A DNA stretch of 64,000 nt from NCBI RefSeq assembly GCF_040819555.1, contig NZ_CP161920.1, positions 2,107,001 to 2,171,000 on the forward strand, in the 5' to 3' direction. The notes below the pieces were generated by a model. The model had not been told where the DNA came from. It did not search any database and saw only the letters and a list, made by a program, of their open reading frames with translations. The stretch's first letter is position 1. Each line of letters starts with the position of its first letter. A program made the position numbers and the translations under genes. Source of the DNA: Nitratireductor sp. GISD-1A_MAKvit (GTDB lineage Bacteria > Pseudomonadota > Alphaproteobacteria > Rhizobiales > Rhizobiaceae). Shown piece by piece: positions 40,111-47,770 of the stretch.

Positions 40111-40950
40111 ATGAACGCACAGAATTCCATTCGGCAGCGCAGTTCCGGAAAGAGCGCGCCACAGCCCCTTGACCCGATCTGGTACGCTGTGCGTGAAGAG
40201 GCGGAAACCGCTGTTGCGAATGATCCACTCTTGGCCGCATTTCTTTATGCGACCATTCTGAACCACGACGATCTCGAAAGTGCGGTCATACATCGCGTGG
40301 CCGAGCGCCTCGACCATCCGGATATGGGGGCGGACCTCATCCGCCAGACGTTCCACGCCATGCTTGAGGCCGAGCCTGAGTGGCGCACGGTCGTGCGTGT
40401 CGATATTCAGGCGTGCTATGACCGCGACCCGGCCTGCGACCGGTTCTTGATGCCCGTACTCTATTTCAAGGGTTTCCATGCCATCCAGACGCACCGGCTT
40501 GCGCACTGGCTGTGGCACGAAGGGCGCAGGGATTTCGCTCTCTATCTTCAGAGCCGTTCATCAGTCGTGTTTCAGACAGACATTAACCCTGCAGCGCGCA
40601 TGGGCAAGGGCATTTTCATCGACCATGCGACAGGTGTCGTGATTGGAGAGACCGCTGTCGTTGAGGACGACGTTTCTCTTCTACACGCGGTGACGCTGGG
40701 TGGTACCGGCAAGGAAACCGGGGACCGGCATCCCAAGATCCGTCACGGTGTACTTGTTGGTGCGGGAGCGAAAATCCTGGGCAATATCGAAGTTGGACAT
40801 TGTGCGCGCGTCGCCGCCGGTTCGGTGGTGTTGAACGATGTTCCCTCGGCCACGACGGTTGCTGGCGTGCCGGCGCGGGTCGTGGGGGAATCCGGGTGCA
40901 GCGAGCCTTCGCGCTCCATGGATCAGATACTGCGTGACGGCGCGGGGTGA
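40111..40950 (+). CDS. cysE: Serine O-acetyltransferase
   Basis: Makes O-acetylserine from serine and acetyl-CoA, the committed step to cysteine. In 279 residues the N-terminal helical domain (PLLAAFLYATILNHDDLESA) is followed by the left-handed beta-helix. The helix has DINPAARMGKGIFIDHATG, GETAVVEDDVSLLHAVTLGG and KETGDRHPKI, where the Asp-His pair is catalytic. The C-terminal tail may be the site of cysteine feedback. The DUF3126 gene follows, as often seen in Rhizobiales. Confidence 0.95.
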   Translation: MNAQNSIRQRSSGKSAPQPLDPIWYAVREEAETAVANDPLLAAFLYATILNHDDLESAVIHRVAERLDHPDMGADLIRQTFHAMLEAEPEWRTVVRVDIQACYDRDPACDRFLMPVLYFKGFHAIQTHRLAHWLWHEGRRDFALYLQSRSSVVFQTDINPAARMGKGIFIDHATGVVIGETAVVEDDVSLLHAVTLGGTGKETGDRHPKIRHGVLVGAGAKILGNIEVGHCARVAAGSVVLNDVPSATTVAGVPARVVGESGCSEPSRSMDQILRDGAG

Positions 40951-41173
40951 TGGGCCCGGCGTGGCGGGATATTGCTCCACACACAGGTGCTTTCCCGCTG
41001 AAATCCGGGTTTGAGGGTTTACACTGGCGCCGGGCTCATGTCAGAAGCGCGCCACCGTGGCAATGCTGGCTGCTGTTCGTTGGAATGTGGCGGCATTGTC
41101 GAAAAACTGAAGTAGCGCATCTGGTCTCCCGATGGGAATGTCCAGCTCATGCGCGAGGCACTGGAGACGTTTC

Positions 41174-41380
41174 TTGAATCCCGAGGAAATCAGAAAGCTT
41201 GAAGCCTATTTCAAAAGGACCTTCAACAACCCGGCTCTGAGCGTGAAAGCACGCCCGCGCAAGGATGATTCCAGTGAGCTCTATCTGGGAGATGAGTTTC
41301 TCGGCATTATCTTCAAAGACGAGGATGAGGGCGAGCTGTCTTACAATTTTTCGATGGCGATACTCGATATCGATCTTTGA
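41174..41380 (+). CDS. DUF3126 family small protein
   Basis: A 68-residue protein of unknown function, conserved in Rhizobiales next to cysE. The sequence EIRKLEAYFKRTFNN then LGDEFLGIIFKDEDE and SYNFSMAILDIDL spans the whole family. The start is most likely TTG at 41174: GGAG lies eight bases upstream and the following residues NPEEIRKLEAYF match the family start. An in-frame ATG at 41132 would add 14 unrelated residues. Confidence 0.82.
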   Translation: MNPEEIRKLEAYFKRTFNNPALSVKARPRKDDSSELYLGDEFLGIIFKDEDEGELSYNFSMAILDIDL

Positions 41381-41421
41381 AATTGCCCGTTCCAGGCATC
41401 AGGCGTGGAATCACATTCGGG

Positions 41422-41448
41422 CCCGCAGGCTTCCAGCCCGCGGGTTTT
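41422..41448 (+). terminator. Probable terminator after DUF3126 gene
   Basis: CCCGC pairs with GCGGG around a 13-base loop and is followed by TTTT. It lies about 40 bases after the DUF3126 stop. The stem is short, so the confidence is moderate. Confidence 0.5.
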
Positions 41449-41544
41449 CCTTTGTCATGCGACGGCGGTTCTTTTCGTCAGATTGAGCGCAAAACCTGAT
41501 ATTGGCGGTAAAATGAACACCGCTGACCGCTAGGGCAACTCCAG

Positions 41545-41634
41545 AAGAGCGGGAACCGATTTTCTGCCCGAAATTGCGTAAAAACAAAAAGATAGAGTAT
41601 TTTCGCGACTTGGAGAAAAGCGGAAATGCTCTAG
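41545..41634. repeat. RIME-like Rhizobiales intergenic palindromic element
   Basis: This stretch contains two hairpin-forming parts separated by an A-rich link (AAAAACAAAAAGATAGAG). The second pairs AGAG-x-ATTT-x-CGC with GCG-x-AAAT-x-CTCT. It strongly resembles the short mosaic repeats spread between genes in Mesorhizobium, Sinorhizobium and relatives (RIME class), from memory of their wording. I find only one copy here. Its right end contains the stop codon of the next gene on the minus strand. Confidence 0.55.
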
Positions 41635-42422
41635 CCCGGAGCGTGAAGGAAGCTGTTTACCTTCCCCAGGATTGCGTCATCCAGACGCTGCCATTCCGCA
41701 AGGAGTGAGGCTGGAAACCGATAGGTCAGGCTGAGCCCGTTGCCAACATTCACGTCTCTGTCGCAGGGCGCCAGCGCTTCACGTGCGGCAGGACCGGTTA
41801 TGCACCTTGCGACGAATGGGGGGACCCCCACACCGATGTCTCCGATTGCCAGGACTTCACCGGCATAACCGGATTCCTTCGTGAATCGGTGAAAGCGAAT
41901 GCCATTGGGGCCCTGCACGGAACGCGCCTCGATAACCTGTCGGTAGACGGGCTCCAGGCGATTGCTCATATCACGCGACATGACCTGGGATTCAAAGGCA
42001 AGGAAAATGATATTCCGGGACTGGTCCACGTGATTGAAATCGGCTCTGCGTTCGGGGGTAAAACCCTCCAGTTCGGGCCAGGCCAGGTAAAGGTCCAGGC
42101 GGAGCGTGACGCCATCCCGTCGCGCTTCTCGAAAGCGTATCGCGTTTTCGGGAACCGTCAATACGTTGTTTCTTATGACGATTTCTCGTTTCTGCGTGGA
42201 TGCTGTATGGCCGCCATTCGACAGGGAATCGCCGTACCAGAAGGCGAAGGCAAGAATGCCTAGCGACAGGAACAGAAGAACAAGGCACGCCTGAGAGATG
42301 CGCACCGCGAAACGGCTTCTTCGCGAATCGGAGCTTTGATCCCGGGACAGCCAGTTTTCTTCCATTGCAGGTTTCACATCCTCAAGCCCGATTTTGCCAG
42401 AATGAAGAATCACCGTCGACAC
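41631..42422 (-). CDS. Membrane-anchored protein of unknown function
   Basis: A 263-residue protein that I do not recognise. It has a charged cytoplasmic N-terminus, one membrane helix (ACLVLLFLSLGILAFAFWYG, residues ~45-64) and a ~190-residue periplasmic part. The outer part contains RLDLYLAWPELEGFTPERRA, FHRFTKESGYAGEVLAIGDI and a Cys pair (ARCITG and APCDRDV). Similar hypothetical proteins occur in Rhizobiales. Its stop lies inside the RIME-like repeat. It stands alone between convergent DUF3126 and the divergent carbonic anhydrase gene. Confidence 0.65.
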   Translation of the reverse strand: MSTVILHSGKIGLEDVKPAMEENWLSRDQSSDSRRSRFAVRISQACLVLLFLSLGILAFAFWYGDSLSNGGHTASTQKREIVIRNNVLTVPENAIRFREARRDGVTLRLDLYLAWPELEGFTPERRADFNHVDQSRNIIFLAFESQVMSRDMSNRLEPVYRQVIEARSVQGPNGIRFHRFTKESGYAGEVLAIGDIGVGVPPFVARCITGPAAREALAPCDRDVNVGNGLSLTYRFPASLLAEWQRLDDAILGKVNSFLHAPG

Positions 42423-42612
42423 TTACCAGTCTGCCAATAAAACTTGGGCTTGTGCTGGTAAATGGGTTCCAAAACCTGAGAGAGAGACAGGTGTCGATCG
42501 AGCGCTCGGTGGTGGCGGCCAGGCGCGAGGGGAACTTGAGGGCAGTCCTGATGCTTCAGCTTCAGCTTCTGCTGATTTACAGTGGCACGATTTCTAGAGT
42601 CTGGAGTGATAG

Positions 42613-43140
42613 ATGCCGGTTTATGGGTTGGCGGGCGAGACCCCCGTTTTCGAGGAAAGAGCGACCAACTGGATCGCACCGGACGCCTCGGTTATTGGCC
42701 GTGTGCGTCTCGGCCGTCACGTGGGCATTTGGTTTGGTGCCGTCCTGCGTGGAGACAATGAGCTTATTGATATTGGCGACAACACGAACATTCAGGAGCA
42801 CTCCGTTCTGCATACGGATATGGGATTTCCGCTGGTTGTGGGAGCGGGGTGCACGATTGGCCATCGGGCAATTCTTCATGGCTGCCATATTGGCGAGAAC
42901 AGCCTGGTCGGGATGGGTGCCATCGTTTTGAACGGCGCGGAGATCGGCAGGAACTGCCTCGTGGGAGCCGGGGCCCTGGTCACCGAGAACAAGAAGATTC
43001 CCGACAATTCGCTTGTCGTCGGTTCGCCCGCCAAGGTCGTTCGAGAGCTCGATGAAGAAGCCGTGCGCGGGCTGAAATGGTCCGCAAGTCACTATGTGGA
43101 AAACGCGCGCCGCTTTCTGGGCGATTTGCGGGAGGTGTGA
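42613..43140 (+). CDS. Gamma carbonic anhydrase family protein
   Basis: A 175-residue left-handed beta-helix protein of the gamma-CA/YrdA/PaaY family. Metal-binding histidines are in [13 protein letters not shown] and [15 protein letters not shown]. The conserved [16 protein letters not shown] is also present. Many YrdA-type members lack proven carbonic anhydrase activity, so the reaction is not certain. It is followed by two palindromic elements and the convergent cysteine-peptidase gene. Confidence 0.9.
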   Translation: MPVYGLAGETPVFEERATNWIAPDASVIGRVRLGRHVGIWFGAVLRGDNELIDIGDNTNIQEHSVLHTDMGFPLVVGAGCTIGHRAILHGCHIGENSLVGMGAIVLNGAEIGRNCLVGAGALVTENKKIPDNSLVVGSPAKVVRELDEEAVRGLKWSASHYVENARRFLGDLREV

Positions 43141-43186
43141 GCGCTGGAAAAAGCGGAGCCGACCCATGGGGTGGGCCGGCTCCTAG

Positions 43187-43227
43187 ACCCGGTCGTTGGG
43201 GACGGGGAGGTGGGGACTCGACCGGGT
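43187..43227. repeat. Inverted repeat enclosing a G-run-rich loop
   Basis: ACCCGGTCG (43187-43195) pairs perfectly with CGACCGGGT (43219-43227). The loop between holds GGGG, GGGG, GG and GGGG, a possible G-quadruplex on the plus strand. It follows another imperfect hairpin at about 43156-43182 (GAGCCG... CGGCTC). Confidence 0.5.
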
Positions 43228-43286
43228 GTCCCAGAATGAACGGTCCGCCCGTGGAGAGGGCGCCGACCATTCGCATATATCAGAAG

Positions 43287-43320
43287 ATCATGGGCGCATC
43301 CCGTCCGTTGCGCCCATGAT
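43287..43320. terminator. Perfect 12-bp hairpin between convergent genes
   Basis: ATCATGGGCGCA pairs perfectly with TGCGCCCATGAT around a 10-base loop. There is no T-run on either side. It lies just before the 3' end of the cysteine-peptidase gene, so it may limit read-through or protect 3' ends. Confidence 0.55.
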
Positions 43321-43331
43321 TATGGAATAGT

Positions 43332-43946
43332 TCAGCGGTTTGAGGCAACGCTGCCAACTGCCATGGATCGTCCATCATTGATGCTGACCCACTTGCCGGA
43401 GTGCGTCGCCGCCTGCCGCTTTAGGTAAGTATAGTCCGTGTCGGTCCAAACAGAAACGCGCGCTTCCAGATTGTCCAGAATATAGTCACCCATGTTGGTG
43501 ACCACGGTGAGGACGGCGTGTCCGTCGCCATTGGGCTGGCGAACGACCGTGATCAGAAGATTGCCTGCCGGAACACCAGCCTGGATGAGGCGGCGGCGCT
43601 TCTCCAGAACGTAATCTTCGCAGTCACCAAACTCCTGTGGGTATGACCAGTACTCTTCAATGCCCCACATTTCCATGTCGGTGCGCGGCATCACCGTCGA
43701 GTTGACGGCATTGTTGACGTTGATGATCGTTTTCCAGAGGTCACGCGTCAGGTTGAGCGGCCGCGCCTGCGGTGTTGCCTGACGACACTCGACCGGCTCC
43801 CGCTGGCAAAGCTGATAGTGGCCGATAGGCTGGCTTGTCAGTCCACCGACCCTCATGAAGTTTGGTGTGGCAAATGCACTCCCCGTGAGTGCTGCGAATG
43901 CCAGTGCGGCAGCGGCAAGCAGCCGTGCGCTTCGTGTATGCCCCAT
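43332..43946 (-). CDS. Transglutaminase-like cysteine peptidase (BTLCP/LapG-related)
   Basis: An exported 204-residue peptidase with a signal peptide (LLAAAALAFAALTGSAFA). The catalytic triad is visible: Cys in FGDCEDYVLEKRR, His in GDGHAVLTVV, Asp in DYILDN. The family includes LapG, a periplasmic protease that cuts large surface adhesins and is held by the c-di-GMP receptor LapD. No lapA or lapD is in the window. The next gene upstream on the strand codes two PilZ domains, so a c-di-GMP link is plausible. Confidence 0.85.
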   Translation of the reverse strand: MGHTRSARLLAAAALAFAALTGSAFATPNFMRVGGLTSQPIGHYQLCQREPVECRQATPQARPLNLTRDLWKTIINVNNAVNSTVMPRTDMEMWGIEEYWSYPQEFGDCEDYVLEKRRRLIQAGVPAGNLLITVVRQPNGDGHAVLTVVTNMGDYILDNLEARVSVWTDTDYTYLKRQAATHSGKWVSINDGRSMAVGSVASNR

Positions 43947-44366
43947 GGTATTTTCTCCCCGTTTGAGGAGACAATCGCAGAGACGAATTTATTCCAGGCA
44001 AAAGTCGGAAGTATAACTCTCGACAAATTGTATCTGTATTTGAAATCAATAAGAATAAATTTTGAGATGTATTTGAATAGAATTTTCCTAAAATTGTAAC
44101 GAAATGCTTTTGGGCGTGGTGACGCTGCAGGGCTTGCCTGAGGTGGCGAGGGTGTTTCGGTTGACGACGTCATCGGTCGCCCCGTTTAAGGAGGAGACAA
44201 TTGCCCGAAAATATCGAGGTGGGGGCCCGCGCAGGAGCAATGGGTGCGGCGCCCGATCCGTCTTCAGGGCGGATGTGGCCGGGTGGAAGGCGGAATTATC
44301 GCACCTTGAGAGGGCAGCCCGTATCGCGGCCTCAGAAGCGTGTTCGTTCTGAGTTCGACCACGCGG
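43947..44366. other. Intergenic region with an AT-rich island
   Basis: These 420 bases lie between the cysteine-peptidase and PilZ genes, both on the minus strand. Bases ~44005-44100 are strikingly AT-rich for this genome and could carry the promoter of the peptidase gene. Two similar purine-rich segments, CCCCGTTTGAGGAGACAATC near 43958 and CCCCGTTTAAGGAGGAGACA near 44179, suggest a small duplication. Short plus-strand frames here are not convincing genes. Confidence 0.4.
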
Positions 44367-44984
44367 TCAGATGTCACCAGGTAGCGAAAACTCTGCTTCA
44401 AGTGCCTGACGGTTCTGAATGCTTGCAAATTCGATTGCCACGCCGTCATCGAACATGCGAACCACCTGACCGCGCATGGTGCCCAGATGAACCTGGGTAC
44501 CTCGCTCAGGCTTGACCTCGCATTCAATGGCAGCACCGGATAGAGACAGGTCGATGATCCGGCAACGATATTCGCGTCCGTCAGGCAGGCGCAGAACACT
44601 GATCGGGTTGCGTGGAGCGATGCGCTCGTGGCGCCGGTCTTCGGGCAGGTCCAGTTCGTGCTTGTTTGCAAGCCAGGTCAACTGGGCTGCCAGTTTGTCG
44701 CGTTTGCGGTCGGAGGCGACAACCGTCATTGCAAATCCGTCTGAACCGGCGCGAATGATCTTGCCTTCGATCCGACCGATGTGATCGAGATATGCGATCA
44801 CACGTTCGCCCTGTGTTCCGGAGCGCTGGGTGACGAGGCACACATCGCCTGGCGACATGTCGGTCACGCGGCATGCGTGTTCGCTCCGGTCCTCCAGCAT
44901 GAACCGGCCATAGATCGAGACCTTGACGCGCTGAAAGCTGCGACGCTCGTCTTCTAGAACGGACCGGTTAGTCGCCAATGACAT
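44367..44984 (-). CDS. Protein with two PilZ domains
   Basis: A 205-residue cytoplasmic protein. Each half has a PilZ start and core: RRSFQRVKVSIYGRFML then VTDMSPGD, and RRHERIAPRNPISVL then IIDLSLSGAAIECE. PilZ domains bind c-di-GMP through R-x-x-x-R and D/N-x-S-x-x-G. The second half keeps both (RRHER and DLSLSG); the first half keeps an R-x-x-x-R-like RSFQR and DMSPGD without the final Gly. So the second domain is the better c-di-GMP binder. Probably a signalling protein for surface behaviour. Confidence 0.85.
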   Translation of the reverse strand: MSLATNRSVLEDERRSFQRVKVSIYGRFMLEDRSEHACRVTDMSPGDVCLVTQRSGTQGERVIAYLDHIGRIEGKIIRAGSDGFAMTVVASDRKRDKLAAQLTWLANKHELDLPEDRRHERIAPRNPISVLRLPDGREYRCRIIDLSLSGAAIECEVKPERGTQVHLGTMRGQVVRMFDDGVAIEFASIQNRQALEAEFSLPGDI

Positions 44985-45070
44985 GATTATGTGGCTCTTC
45001 GCTCTGGTGGTTCGGCTACCGAAATTTGCAGCGCAATACTAAGCCGGAGCAGTTAACAAGCCGTAAGAGG

Positions 45071-45712
45071 TCAATTTTCGTTGCGGCCGCCATCGAAAAC
45101 GACAAGGTGGCGGAAACGACGGCCCCGGCCGGGCTCTATGAGGCTGTCCGTGATCGAGCGTCGTTCGGGCACGAGAGGAGGCACTTCCACTGCCGGCCGG
45201 TTCTTCAGAAACAATGGTTCGCGATCGGCATCGATCACCCGCAGCGACGTCACCTCACAGTCAATGATGGTTTCTGCGCCCAGCCAGAACGGTTTTTCGC
45301 ACGCCAGAAGTGACCCCATTGCCCGGGGGCTTTCCATTCCACCTTCCAGGGGAAGCAGAAGGAGTTCGAATGGGGCCGTATCGCCGCCTTCATTCTTTCC
45401 GGTGAAAGTCAGGACGACGACCGCCTTCATGTCGAAAGCGCTGCGTGCCAGTTTTCCGACAACCGCCTGGTCGCGGCCCGACCACAAGGATGCGAAAGAC
45501 AGCCCCTTCAGTTCCTTGCCGAACGTTGCGCAAAGACGCGTGCCTGCAAGGCGGAACACCGCTTCACCGCGCGCATCCTTTTCAAGAATGAAAGTATCCG
45601 CCAGCAGCGTTTTAATCTCGGCCGGCTCGACTTCGGTGCGCCTGGGCGCGGGACGGTCGCCGCGCAACCTGTTCCAATATTGGAACAATGTTACTGAACC
45701 ATCATGTCTCAT
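45071..45712 (-). CDS. PAS domain-containing protein (PAS_5/DUF1321 type)
   Basis: A 213-residue protein made mostly of one PAS-like domain and no output domain. The start MRHDGSVTLFQYWNRLRGDR and the segment TFILEKDARGEAVFRLAGTR are typical of this alphaproteobacterial family. I use the ATG at 45712; the frame is open to 45892. It lies upstream of the PilZ gene on the same strand and may belong to the same signalling group. The function is not known. Confidence 0.75.
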   Translation of the reverse strand: MRHDGSVTLFQYWNRLRGDRPAPRRTEVEPAEIKTLLADTFILEKDARGEAVFRLAGTRLCATFGKELKGLSFASLWSGRDQAVVGKLARSAFDMKAVVVLTFTGKNEGGDTAPFELLLLPLEGGMESPRAMGSLLACEKPFWLGAETIIDCEVTSLRVIDADREPLFLKNRPAVEVPPLVPERRSITDSLIEPGRGRRFRHLVVFDGGRNEN

Positions 45713-45972
45713 GCCTCTTGGCTCCTTACTTTCGGCCCGGGCCTGTCTCATAGGCGGACAGGTGCGGGCATTTTCAATAGCGACATGTGGATGGCTGCAG
45801 GTTGCGTGCCAAAGCGATCCGACTTCTTCGCCCGAGCGTTTTGTTAAGGTTAAAAAATGGTTTCGATTGCGTGTGCGATACGTGGCTGGCACGGTTTTTC
45901 CGTCAGCAGGATCGAATCAATTTCACCGGGCAGGGCCGATGTTCGAAACAAGGACCGGCAGGGGGGCTCGAC

Positions 45973-46009
45973 AAAGCCGTTCAGGTTGTTTCGCCTGGGC
46001 GGCTTTTTT
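45973..46009 (+). terminator. Intrinsic terminator just upstream of rhomboid gene (attenuator or sRNA end)
   Basis: AAAGCCG pairs with CGGCTTT; inside it CAGG pairs with CCTG; a run of six T follows. No plus-strand gene ends nearby, since the preceding gene is on the minus strand. So either the rhomboid leader is attenuated or a short plus-strand RNA from the 45.75-45.97 kb gap ends here. Confidence 0.65.
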
Positions 46010-46037
46010 CTGACCAACGGGTCTGCTAGGCAAAATC

Positions 46038-46799
46038 ATGGATCGATTTGAAGACGACACGAACTCGGCTGCTACACCCCAGGGCGCACCGCCCGGAGGC
46101 AGTCTCGAACATGAACCGATGTTCAATCTGGCGCCTGCTGTTACCGGGATCGGCCTTTTATGCATCGCCATTTATGCAGCGGAGGCCTGGTGGCTGAACA
46201 TTGAGCAGCAGTTCTGGTTGCTGCTGCATTTTGCCTTTCTGCCCATTCGTTACACGGGACAGGTCGCATTCGACCTTTATGCCGCGATCAGTCCGGTTAC
46301 CTATTCCCTGCTTCATGGAAGCTGGGGGCACCTGTTGGTCAACATGATCTGGCTTGCCGCGTTTGGATCACCGCTTGCCCATCGGATCGGCACTGCACGC
46401 TTTCTGCTTTTCTGGGTGGCAGGTGCGCTTTCTGCGGTAGCGCTTCACTTTGTACTGCATCCTTCATCGGCTGTCCCTTTGGTCGGTGCATCCGGTTCCA
46501 TTTCAGCCATGATGGGGGCTGCAGCACGCTTTGCTTTCCGTGTGGATCGTCGCGCCCGGAAATCGGCGTTCACCGGCCCGGTCCTCCCGGTTGCGCTGGT
46601 ATTGAAGTCCCGCACCGTTCTGGTTTTTCTGGGCGTCTGGATGGTCGCCAATCTTGTCACCGGAATTTTCAGCGGTGCCGCAATCGGCGAGCCGCAGATT
46701 GCCTGGGAAGCCCATATTGGCGGTTTCCTGCTGGGATTTTTCGGTATCCGGTTGTTCGAAAGGCGCCCCCATGCGCCGCACGTTTTTCCCCGGAAGTGA
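46038..46799 (+). CDS. Rhomboid family intramembrane serine protease
   Basis: A 253-residue protein with about six membrane helices. The catalytic Ser is in GASGSISAMMGA and the catalytic His in EAHIGGFLLGFF. The helix 2 His-Asn region is HGSWGHLLVNMIWLAAFG. The substrate is unknown. The ATG at 46038 lies 29 bases after an intrinsic terminator. The CBS-domain gene follows in the same direction after 85 bases. Confidence 0.9.
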   Translation: MDRFEDDTNSAATPQGAPPGGSLEHEPMFNLAPAVTGIGLLCIAIYAAEAWWLNIEQQFWLLLHFAFLPIRYTGQVAFDLYAAISPVTYSLLHGSWGHLLVNMIWLAAFGSPLAHRIGTARFLLFWVAGALSAVALHFVLHPSSAVPLVGASGSISAMMGAAARFAFRVDRRARKSAFTGPVLPVALVLKSRTVLVFLGVWMVANLVTGIFSGAAIGEPQIAWEAHIGGFLLGFFGIRLFERRPHAPHVFPRK

Positions 46800-46884
46800 A
46801 GGCAGGGGCAGCTCGCGTTCCAACACTTGCAAAGCAGTTCGGCTCGGCGCAACATTGATGCGTTGCGAGGAGAAGGAGACTGCC

Positions 46885-47316
46885 ATGACGGTAAAGGCCA
46901 TTCTGGACGCCAAGGGGCGCAATGTTGTGACCATTGCGCCGGACAAAAAGCTCGCGGATGCAGCGCAACTCCTGTCGGAGCGTGGCATCGGTGCAGTCGT
47001 CGTTACCGAGGCTGACGGCCGTATAGCTGGCATTCTTTCGGAGCGCGATATCGTGCGCGTCATCGGCCGGGAGGGGGGGAACGCCCTCGATCAGCCGATC
47101 TCCCGCGTGATGACCGCCAAGGTGCAGCGATGCCACGAGCAGAACACCATCAACGAGGTCATGCAGATCATGACGTCGGGGCGGTTCCGCCATCTCCCGG
47201 TGGAAGAAAACGGCAAGATTGCCGGCATCATTTCGATCGGCGACGTTGTGAAGAAGCGGATTGAGGAAGTCGAGCGCGAGGCGGAAGACATCCGTAGCTA
47301 CATAGCAACAGCCTGA
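46885..47316 (+). CDS. Tandem CBS-domain protein
   Basis: A 143-residue protein made of two CBS domains (ADGRIAGILSERDIVRVIGR and ENGKIAGIISIGDVVKKRIE), which together bind adenine nucleotides or NAD. Stand-alone CBS proteins of this type are common in alphaproteobacteria; their target is usually unknown. The ATG at 46885 has GAGGAGAAGGAGA before it. A terminator follows the stop. Confidence 0.92.
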   Translation: MTVKAILDAKGRNVVTIAPDKKLADAAQLLSERGIGAVVVTEADGRIAGILSERDIVRVIGREGGNALDQPISRVMTAKVQRCHEQNTINEVMQIMTSGRFRHLPVEENGKIAGIISIGDVVKKRIEEVEREAEDIRSYIATA

Positions 47317-47323
47317 AATGTCA

Positions 47324-47345
47324 GAGGCTGCCTGTCGGCAGCCTC
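47324..47345 (+). terminator. Terminator-like hairpin after the CBS gene
   Basis: GAGGCTGCC pairs perfectly with GGCAGCCTC around a four-base loop, just after the stop. Only two T follow after CC, so termination may be partial. Confidence 0.6.
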
Positions 47346-47495
47346 CTTGCAGTTTGCGATTATCGCCCTGAGAGCGAACAAGTTGCAATCCGCGCCGCGT
47401 GATGCGGCAAGGCCCGCCATTGCCGCGGTCGTCTTTCTCGATGTCTATGCGGCCGCCCTGTTCTGCGCGGGAAATGTCCATGTCTTGAAGTCCTG

Positions 47496-47660
47496 AAAAA
47501 AAACCAGTGGCCGAACGGCCACAGAAGATCGCCACGCCAACTTGCGATGCCGTGGCGTTTCAAGGTTTTCTCGCCCCGACCCTGCTTTGGTTCAGGCTCG
47601 GAGCCTCACCGGGCCTCAAGGCTGGTGGACACAAAAACTTCGTTGGTTCGTGGATTCCAT
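47496..47660 (-). ncRNA. Candidate minus-strand small RNA ending in a strong terminator
   Basis: On the minus strand GTGGCC-GTTC-GGCCAC is followed by TGG and eight T, a strong intrinsic terminator (47496-47522). Before it lie CGCCACG/CGTGGCG (47530-47557) and AGGCT-CGG-AGCCT (47594-47606). No minus-strand gene ends here: the region holds no supported protein frame between the CBS gene and gatB, both on the plus strand. The 5' end is a guess; a ~150-160-base RNA would fit. I could not match it to a known RNA family. Confidence 0.4.
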
Positions 47661-47770
47661 AATGCAAATTCTGACAGGAATAATGCGCTTGGCTTGCCAC
47701 GCGGGAGTGTTTGGTCTAGCGAATGCGGCATCCATCTTCGAACCATCCGACTGCACGGCACCGTGAACCC

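Noticed and set aside
44104..44515. Two overlapping small plus-strand frames, one with AGGAGG before a TTG at 44201
   Set aside because: The products have no recognisable domain and run antisense into the PilZ gene; the ribosome-site-like sequence is part of a duplicated purine-rich segment.
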